Source of the DNA: Collodictyon triciliatum | Lineage: Eukaryota > CRuMs | Direction: 5' to 3' | Assembly (NCBI GenBank): GCA_043381765.1 | Contig: JBHJMP010001570.1 | Location: 1-27,413 of the forward strand | Length of the DNA stretch: 27,413 nt | Part shown: piece after piece, positions 10,195 to 17,921 of the stretch | How the letters are laid out: the number at the start of each line of letters is the position of its first letter | How positions within the stretch are numbered: the first letter of the stretch is position 1 | The notes under the pieces: model-generated | Database searches by the model: none | What the model saw: only the letters and a program-made list of their open reading frames with translations | What the model was told of the DNA's origin: nothing | Made by a program: the position numbers and the translations under genes

Positions 10195-10914
10195 ATGACG
10201 GCCAAACCCACTCCAGGCACCAGTAAATCCGACTCTGAAATCCCACCAGCTGTTATTAGAGACAAAGTGAGCTGTATATGTTTTTTTTCTCTTACCCATA
10301 TGAGTTAGTTAGGATGCTTTGCGTTCTTATGGAAGTAATGGATATTATGTCTTTGGCTAAAACTTTAGCTTATTCTTGTTATTTCTTACAAATATGCATA
10401 TTTTTTTTAAAAAAAAACTTATTGTAACAACATCTAATAATTTAAGATGCTGAGAATGAAAGCCATAATCTTTTTCATTGGAGCGTCCATGATTCTGGGT
10501 ATCATTGCATACTTTGTGGGAGAGATGTATCGCATTCGCACGTCAACAGTTATGCTCCTTCTGTCAGGCATAACGGCCAACTTGATTTATCTCTTTTTCG
10601 TCTACTACTCGATCATCAGAGACTCATTGAGAGTGGTTATAGGCTCCACTTTTTTTCTGGTTGCATCATCAGTTTTAATGATTTTCTCTCTGATTTTATG
10701 GGGCGTTGACGTGTCCAAAGACGACAGCTCCAATAGTTCGAATGATGAGGATACCGTTTCAAGTGGCAATGAAAACGCAGCATTATACTGGCTTCTTTGT
10801 TCGATGTTGTCAGCCATTTTTGCGCTGTTCCAACATTTGCTTCTAATCAGAAAAATTACAAGAAAGGATGATTCATATGACTTTGAGGAAATCTTTAGGA
10901 CATATACAGCCTAG
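10195..10914 (+). CDS. Four-helix membrane protein B (tandem paralogue), 179 aa
   Basis: Exon 1 is 10195-10266 (24 codons, ending at GTGAGC) and exon 2 is 10447-10914, phase 0. The polar N-terminus MTAKPTPGTSKSDSEIPPAV parallels that of gene A in length and composition. Helices lie at about residues 29-48, 56-79, 84-108 and 134-157. A Ser/Asn/Asp/Glu-rich loop after helix 3 (SKDDSSNSSNDEDTVSSGNE) replaces the matching loop of gene A. The C-tail is short and charged. Same exon phase, helix count and loop position as gene A, with low sequence identity. The intron carries a T8A9 palindrome about 30 nt before its acceptor. Function is unknown. Confidence 0.7.
10401..10417. repeat. T8A9 palindrome in the gene B intron
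   Basis: Self-complementary T8A9 tract, 30 nt upstream of the exon 2 acceptor. Confidence 0.9.
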
Positions 10915-11155
10915 ACACATCAGAAAAATACCGCTTTAATGAAAGTTGTCCGGTCTCAACCGTGAATAATGAAGCTGCGATTATTTCATCAAGGAGTGAA
11001 ATAAATTATCTCTTCGCCTCAATAATACATGATTGATTGATAAATATCGATAGTATGTACGCGAATGTTGTTGTAAATCAAGGTAGTCATACAAATTTGG
11101 AAGTAAGAAAATGAGAAAATCTCATCACTAATTAATTGACTTGGACTCCAAGTAT

Positions 11156-11854
11156 CTAAACCATAAAATAATGGGTAAAGTAGAGAGCAGATGCGAGTAG
11201 GAGATGCTGACGAGAGGCTAGCGCTGGAAAGAAATCGGTGATAGCGAGTTGGTCAGGTGGGCGACCCAACTGGTTGATTGGTTGCGTCGGTAGCAGGGGT
11301 TGGATATGCTGTGGGAGATATCTTACGACACATTCCCACATCTCTATTCGCTTGCGGTCAGAGTAGCAAAGAATGCGAGCGTGCTTCAGCAGACTGTTCA
11401 GAAAGCTGTGTTGCACGAGGCTTTCCAGCCTGGGTACATTGATTTCTCGTTCGGGTGAATCATTGGAGCGAGAGAATGCACGCACACTCCATAAGGCCCA
11501 CAGCATATGTCCCCTTGTGGCTGTCCAGAGTATTCTAGAGTCATGGGTCATTTGGTATTGTGGGCCAAACAGGATGTCAGACGCACTGAGTCGGTTGGGA
11601 GCATAATCAAGCTCAGAGAGCATCTTGTGGGTAGATTCTATCACTTTTTGAGCAAGGGAGCACTTCACAAATGTGTGCTCGATAGAATCATCTCCACTAT
11701 GGCACATGGTGCACTCTGGAGAGGTCGTTGCTGCATGGACTACACGTGCACCTATCCACAGCTCTTTGTTGGAGATATATAGGAGCAGTAGGGCGCGGTG
11801 TTTTGGGAGTAACTGATTTACTCTACATGTATTCATCAGGGAGGAAAGCGTCAT
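11156..11854 (-). mobile_element. LINE ORF2 C-terminal fragment: zinc knuckle plus PIP box, uninterrupted 232 codons
   Basis: A single open frame begins MTLSSLMNTCRVNQLLPKHR. It contains the zinc-binding motif found after LINE reverse transcriptases, C-x2-C-x8-H-x4-C (CTMCHSGDDSIEHTFVKC), then the conserved block LWTATRGHMLWALW shared with the remnant at 3440-3830. It ends in a basic/hydrophobic tail. Near the C-terminus, DQLAITDFFPA (coding bases 11228-11251) fits the PCNA-interacting PIP box QxxIxxFF exactly. No reverse transcriptase precedes it, so this is a 5'-truncated insertion, the usual outcome of target-primed reverse transcription. The frame has no break, so the copy is younger than the other two, or the fragment is retained as a small gene (less likely). 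Confidence 0.78.
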
Positions 11855-12344
11855 GGCCCTACCAGCTGCTCCGCAGCAAACCGCAAAGAGGACGAAAGCC
11901 AGTGTGATTGGAGGCGATGGCGTGCGGATACAAGACTATTTCTTCGCGCTTGAGATGACCTGTCACATTCACCAAGTTGACACACACCCCGTAATTCCCG
12001 CTGGAATTTGATCCATTCCAAATAATCCTTCGCTCAAACGGAGTCTGTGTTTGATTTCAGGCGTCGAAGCCAACAGCATCACCTGCACACAGCGCGGGTG
12101 CGCTCCAGGTGACTCGAAGAGAGAAAAAGAAAGAACCATGCCAGAATGAGACAAGAAAAACACAAAACTAACGAGCTACCAAAAGTCAAAAAAAAAAAAG
12201 AAAAAAAGAGTGAAAAAAAGTGAACTGTGATCGTTAGGAGACCGCCAATATGATTCCCATCCAACGCTTCCTTCTCTGATCAGAAACACAGAGTATATTG
12301 CAAGCAGAAACCTTTCCCACAGCGGACAAGATCGCCACTTGCAC
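11855..12344. other. Intergenic region upstream of gene C
   Basis: No gene is seen. It holds A-rich runs (12186-12222) and a TGACTCG at 12110-12116 in the presumed promoter of the gene starting at 12345. Confidence 0.4.
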
Positions 12345-13873
12345 ATGGTTTCCAAAGTGCAGAACGCCGCAGCTTTTGCTGCTCTTTTCTGCCTCGTGAT
12401 GTGCCCAGGGTTGATCCAATCATTTCCAAACCATGCCGTTGCATCGCCAGCCTCTGCTGATGCTTCGTTTCATGCCGAGCCGCACATCCTCCAGAAGCCG
12501 CTCAACTGCAGCCTGTGTTTGAATGGAACAGGAGTCGATGGGCTCTTTCGGGCACAGACTCCTTATTCCGTACCAGTGACTATCGAGCGTCTGGTCTCTG
12601 GCATCGCTCTTGTTCGAAACGCAACTTTCCTAGAGGTGGTCAATCAAAACGACGGTTTGTTTAAGGCCCTCTATGATAAACTTAAATTGCTCATCCGCTG
12701 GTCATAAAGGATATCGAAACATCATAACATCGCTGCTATAAAAGAATTTGAATCAAGGGCTCTTGAAGCACTTGCATATGCTTTTTTAAATTAAAAAACT
12801 ATATAACAATAAGCTACGGATGACCCTTCATCTATTGTCGGGGAGAATTGGGCGCTAGAGTTTGAGGTAGTTGATTTATATGATGTAGTGAATGCCGTTC
12901 CGTTATTTGGGCTCGAGCTTCCCATACGAGTGAGATTCCCATACTTTTGTTGTTATTTTATATATAAAAGAGAAAGCTTTGAGTAAACAAAAGCTTCGGT
13001 ATCTTTATTGATAATAAGAAAAAATTGGATTATTCGATTGAAATGCATTTTTATCGAACTTATACACTTTCATTCGTATGACTTAACTCTGATGCTCTGA
13101 TACTGGCTTAAACATACTCATACATAATGACTCAGTACATTATATGGTCGGATGCGACAGGTTTTTTTTTTGTTTTGTTTTGTGAGATAAAAAGGTGCAC
13201 TCCTTGCATCATAGAGCCGTGTCAAATTCATTCAATTTTCTTTTCTTCATATATCAACATAAAACCCAGGTTCTTGGGTAGCATTCATTGACCCTATGTA
13301 CCAAGCAAACCGAATCGGAGCGATAGGGTATGACAGATATTTTATTGCCTTGCAATCCTTTATGATCTACGTTACGGACGCAGCCCTCAGCAAATCTGGT
13401 AATTTTCTCTTATTTGTTTGCTAAATACAATTATAGATTATGTGATTAAGGATGGTAGACTCCGTACATATCATGTTCAATTTTCAATATTTTTAAACGT
13501 TCTCAATCAAACATATTTCAAAACAAACAAAACAAAATAAATTAATGATGATTTCAAAGACAACAGCTCGGGGAATCTGGAAAATGTCTTTGACTCCCTG
13601 CAGACGATTGTTGGAATCATACTTTTGGCCCTCTTTCTTATCATCGGTGGAATCCTATACTCCAAATACGCAAAAAGGCGTCTAGCCAGGAGGCTACAAC
13701 AACAAAAGGCTGAAGCTGGATTACTTGAGGAGCCTCCTGTAGAAGTCAATTTTGACGACATTAGCAGCTTCCAAGAGGTCGAGAGTATCGATGAGGACAG
13801 TGATTTATATGACGATGTGTGCTACCAGGAGATTTCAGACCCTGTATATTATGTGGAGGCAACTGATGACTGA
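12345..13873 (+). CDS. Single-pass type I membrane protein with Tyr-rich acidic tail, 3 exons, 246 aa
   Basis: Exons are 12345-12654, 13282-13398 and 13560-13873. Both introns are phase 1 and the total of 741 nt closes exactly. Residues 1 to about 26 look like a signal peptide (hydrophobic AAAFAALFCLVMCPGLIQ). The ectodomain (about 120 residues) has four N-glycosylation sequons (NCS, NGT, NAT, NSS) and a Cys-x2-Cys pair at 55/58. One helix spans about residues 158-176 (TIVGIILLALFLIIGGILY) and is followed by a basic stop-transfer segment (KYAKRRLARR). The cytosolic tail is strongly acidic, with tyrosines at 226, 231, 239 and 240 in YDDV, YQEI and YYVEA contexts. Such motifs suit phosphotyrosine or sorting-adaptor binding, but this is inference. 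No named family recognised. Intron 1 is 627 nt and could hide a further phase-neutral exon; its donor, GTTTGT, is not the strongest consensus. Confidence 0.68.
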
Positions 13874-14756
13874 GGAGACCAAACGAGCTCAACGTTCATG
13901 AACCCTCTTAATTCAGGGCTTACATGTTTCATTACTTTAATCATACACCATACGAACAATAAGAATAATCGTAATATTAATAAAAAAAAATAAGTCAGAA
14001 GTTCAAGTAGCTATGCGGCGCATGCCGCTATTGTCTTGTGAGTTTGACCTTCAAACAGTATTCCTGTCGAATTATATCCGCAAGGTGTGCTTAAAAAATA
14101 GCTGCCTTGTCAGATGAGACATTGTGCTATTCATGCAACAGATGTAAAAGAACGAGGCGATTCAGTATGATTTGAGGTATTTGTTGCAGAGATGCACATT
14201 TTTCATCCCAACGCTTTGCTATTAGCGACTAATTCCCACCCAAGACGTAATGTTGCAAAAAGTTTAATGTGACCAAGGAGTCAATAAAAAAAATACAGAA
14301 AGACATTCTTTTGTATCACAAAACGAGTGATGCTGTCGTGCTTTGTCAACAAACATCATACAGGGAAAAACCATCATATGCGTTTGTCAAGTAAAAAAAA
14401 AGAAGTTAAGATTAGTCGGGATGGTTGAAACGGATCGAAACCCACCAGACGTGTGGATTATTTTATTTTTGGTTAAAAATAAGTATAATCGTAATAAAAA
14501 CAAGAATACTCTGGTTATCGCACGAGCTGGTATGAAGTGGCCGGATGATTTCATTTTTTGTGTTTTGCCCTTTTTCTAAATGATAATTATAAAAATATGC
14601 AAACACAATTATCAACAGCTACATAATAGGACTCATGAATGGTAGGCTCAGTAAAAGTTGAGTGCTTTATGGAGAGATATGCCAGCTCTTACCCATTAAT
14701 GTGGGGTTTGAAAACGGAGAAATATTAATTGGGAGGAGTGTTGCATGGTTTCAGAT
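13874..14756. other. Convergent intergenic region
   Basis: This lies between the 3' ends of gene C (plus strand) and the carrier gene (minus strand). It is AT-rich with several A runs. No supported gene; a 78-codon plus frame at 14343-14579 lacks an ATG start and any motif. Confidence 0.5.
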
Positions 14757-16084
14757 TTAGTGTTGTGTGCCGTGCTGGGAAATCGACTTTGCGTGTCTCC
14801 AAAGCATAAGAGCCATTGAGTAGCGAACGAACTTTTGTTGGGTGGAAAAAATGAGAGCGGCGTTGATTGTAGCTTTGATGAGCTGTGTTTTCATACCAGC
14901 GTATATTCCTGTGAAGCCCTGGGCACGAATGACACGAACAATTACATCCACAAAGCCACGGTATGGCTCAGAGGAGAGACCGTCAGAGTCAGACTTTCGT
15001 GTCTGAAGTCGAGTCTTTGCCAGAATCAAAGGATACTAGTTGTCAGGCGGTTTTTTTTTTATCAGTAATTCCAAATCAAAAGGGAAAGGGTATTCCAAAC
15101 ACAGAGTTCCACATGAATATATTTATTTCGAAAGCGACAAAAATAAAATAAATCATCGTGGTATATTTCTCTGTATTTATTTATGAGCAGAACAGGATGA
15201 CGTTCAATTAAAGATAAGATTTGGGGTCTTGACGAAAAATCAAATTAAGTTAAGATAAAATGGAAATACGCACAGTAATGATGGTCGCTACGATTTTTGA
15301 AAGGGCTCCAAGCATGAAATTCATATAGGTTGTCAAATGCTTCGTGTTCGTTATTGCGAGGGCTCTCACCTTCAACTGCTCAAAAACCTTTTTTTTTAAA
15401 AAAAAGAAAATAACGAAGAAAAAAAAAAGGATAATTAATGCAAGGAAATTGAAGCACGCTTTAAAGAAAGATACAGGTTACAGATGTGTACCACTTTAGA
15501 TTTTAAAAAACTGAAAGAAAAAATGTAGTCAAATGAGAAAAATATAACAAAAAAAAACCACCCAGAAAATAACAAAAAAAATGAAAACTTCAGATGGTTT
15601 CAATCGTAGCGTACCATGTAAGTGATTGATGGATTCACCACCAGCACCAAAGACGTCCCCAGCCCGCTCCAGAAGCCAAGCAGCCCCTTTTCCACAAACA
15701 AATCGGAGCAGATATCGACATATGACTTTTTGTGATGATGGTGTTCCTTCTGCTGACCAGACAAAACAGCATCCTCGGATGTCTTTGCGCTTTTATTTGC
15801 GCTTACAGAAGCTTCGTGTGCTATCAGCCGTGTATGTGTAACTACGAGCGGCGTCACAATGCACTGAGTCAGTGCGCCAGCGAGTGAGCCAATCCACAAA
15901 CTCTGTGCAATGCTGACGTCCTTTCCAGATGCTCTGCGGACATATGTGCGGCCGTACTCGTAAAAGTAGTAGTAGACATAGGAGGTGATGGCGCTGGTCA
16001 CAAGACTGAGCGACATCCCGCGAAAGATTGCACCGAGACCTTCGTTCTGGATGATGGAGAGTACCTCGGCAAAGGGCGATCGCC
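14757..16084 (-). CDS. Mitochondrial carrier family protein, PMP34/PXN-like, 5' end lost in gap
   Basis: Visible exons (minus) are 16084-15615, 15387-15274 and 15035-14757 (stop). The internal junctions are phase 0. The fragment covers the end of carrier repeat 1 (IIQNEGLGAIFRGMSLSL) and all of repeats 2 and 3. The family signature Px3[KTH]xR appears as TPLVVTHTRL in repeat 2 and YPLILAKTRLQTR in repeat 3, reconstituted exactly across the last splice junction. The stretch NPSITYM followed after splicing by VFEQLK, then FMLGALSKIVATIIT, resembles the peroxisomal ATP/NAD/CoA carriers (yeast Ant1/PMP47, human SLC25A17, plant PXN) more than inner-mitochondrial carriers. A His-rich matrix loop (KEHHHHKKS) is an insertion. 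It probably exchanges nucleotides across the peroxisomal membrane (inference). The first repeat must lie in the gap or upstream of it. The exon at 16084 starts after TACAG with two bases of a split codon. Confidence 0.85.
15389..15405. repeat. T9A8 palindrome at the carrier-gene acceptor
   Basis: The self-complementary tract directly abuts the AG acceptor of the 114-nt carrier exon on the minus strand. Confidence 0.9.
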
Positions 16085-16100
16085 CTGTATTTGCCGTCAC

Positions 16101-16102
16101 AA

Positions 16103-16193
<91 letters not shown>

Positions 16194-16196
16194 ATA
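16101..16196. repeat. (AAAT)n microsatellite bordering the assembly gap
   Basis: About 24 tetranucleotide units run into the gap and lie in the carrier-gene intron. The array probably caused the assembly break. Confidence 0.97.
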
Positions 16197-16810
16197 NNNN
16201 NNNNNNNNNNNNNNNNNNNNNNNNNNNNNNNNNNNNNNNNNNNNNNNNNNNNNNNNNNNNNNNNNNNNNNNNNNNNNNNNNNNNNNNNNNNNNNNNNNNN
16301 NNNNNNNNNNNNNNNNNNNNNNNNNNNNNNNNNNNNNNNNNNNNNNNNNNNNNNNNNNNNNNNNNNNNNNNNNNNNNNNNNNNNNNNNNNNNNNNNNNNN
16401 NNNNNNNNNNNNNNNNNNNNNNNNNNNNNNNNNNNNNNNNNNNNNNNNNNNNNNNNNNNNNNNNNNNNNNNNNNNNNNNNNNNNNNNNNNNNNNNNNNNN
16501 NNNNNNNNNNNNNNNNNNNNNNNNNNNNNNNNNNNNNNNNNNNNNNNNNNNNNNNNNNNNNNNNNNNNNNNNNNNNNNNNNNNNNNNNNNNNNNNNNNNN
16601 NNNNNNNNNNNNNNNNNNNNNNNNNNNNNNNNNNNNNNNNNNNNNNNNNNNNNNNNNNNNNNNNNNNNNNNNNNNNNNNNNNNNNNNNNNNNNNNNNNNN
16701 NNNNNNNNNNNNNNNNNNNNNNNNNNNNNNNNNNNNNNNNNNNNNNNNNNNNNNNNNNNNNNNNNNNNNNNNNNNNNNNNNNNNNNNNNNNNNNNNNNNN
16801 NNNNNNNNNN
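16197..16810. other. Assembly gap (614 N)
   Basis: Unresolved bases. The gap separates the carrier exons from whatever precedes them and likely contains the repeat-1 exon(s). Confidence 1.
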
Positions 16811-17258
16811 TTTTTTTTGTTTATTTTGTTTATTTTATTTTTTTTGTTTGTTTGTTTGTTTTTTTCTTTTTTTGGTTAAACCAAGTGCTCTGAAGGGAAG
16901 TTAAGAAACAGAATGCAGCAGTCCTCAGCGCACGCCCGGCCGAACGCAGGGCCGCAAACAAGGAGCAGGATATCCCCACCTCGCGCCTGAAAGCTGCCTG
17001 ACTGACGCGCAGACCTGCATTGTCTCTGCTTCGCGTTTCCATAGAACAGTTTGCTGGATATTCATACTTGTGACGCATTGCAAATATGAACACACAGCTG
17101 GACCTTCTACTCATTTATATCATTAATTAAACGCCAAATTATAGACTGAATATGGTTATTATGCATTTAATATGCCTTGATGTGTAGAGATACTATATTT
17201 TCCAGATATAATAAATGCTCAATTCACTTTTTTTTTTCATTTTTCATTTTTTTTCATT
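16811..17258. other. Non-assigned region with a GC-rich patch
   Basis: T/G-rich low complexity at 16811-16875, then an unusually GC-rich stretch at about 16920-17040. A minus frame (METRSRDNAGLRVSQAAFRR ...) covers it but shows no domain and no carrier repeat-1 signature. It may be a first exon or 5' leader of the carrier gene. Confidence 0.3.
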
Positions 17259-17694
17259 TTATTTAATCTTAATAATTTCTGCTAGAGATTTGGTGTGATG
17301 CCCCAGGCGTGTTCTGCTCTCTAGACAAAAGCCGAAAAGCTTAGCATATGCCTTATTAACAACTCCAGTTGATACCTCGGCCATAATAAATGTCTGTTTT
17401 GCAATGCGGTGGCCTCTGCGTGTGGACAATCTGATGCGTTCATTCTTTGAGTGACTGCAAACACAGGAAAGTGCCCCAGTGTTCATGCGAAATGCGTTTA
17501 ACCCCCTGACATCATAATATGTTTGGCATCAGCTTTTCAACAGTCTTATTGGTCAGTGAGCACTCCAGCGATGTAGTGTTTCTGCTCGGATTAGATTGTG
17601 ATACAACTCGTTCTTTCAAGGAATTCTGCTTGCTCGATATTGTGTTTATTTTTTTTTTTTCATTCAACGCTCGAAGTTGCTTCTTCAGTCCCAA
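17259..17694 (-). CDS. Candidate exons of an unrecognised small gene
   Basis: Two minus-strand frames have coding-like composition. One is 17694-17512 (EKKKINTISSKQNSLKERVV ...). The other is 17459-17259, following a TTTGCAG acceptor (HSKNERIRLSTRRGHRIAKQ ... ending IIKIK and TAA). They are in different frames, so an intron is needed, and no single phase-consistent junction was clearly best. The predicted product is small and basic with no recognised domain. Chance open frames remain possible. Confidence 0.3.
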
Positions 17695-17921
17695 TAGAAA
17701 AAAATATGTGCAGAAATCGGCGCCACGATAATTATTCCATTAAAAGAATTACTATCGCTTTTTTTTTTAAATTTTTTTAATAATGTTAAGAACAGTCTCA
17801 TCAACAGCCAGTATGAAATAAATACTAGTTTATTAATCCATTCTAATAAATAAGGGCACTACTATCACACGATTCAAAATTTTTACAAATAAGCTGCAGA
17901 GGAGCTTCATCACAAAGAAAT

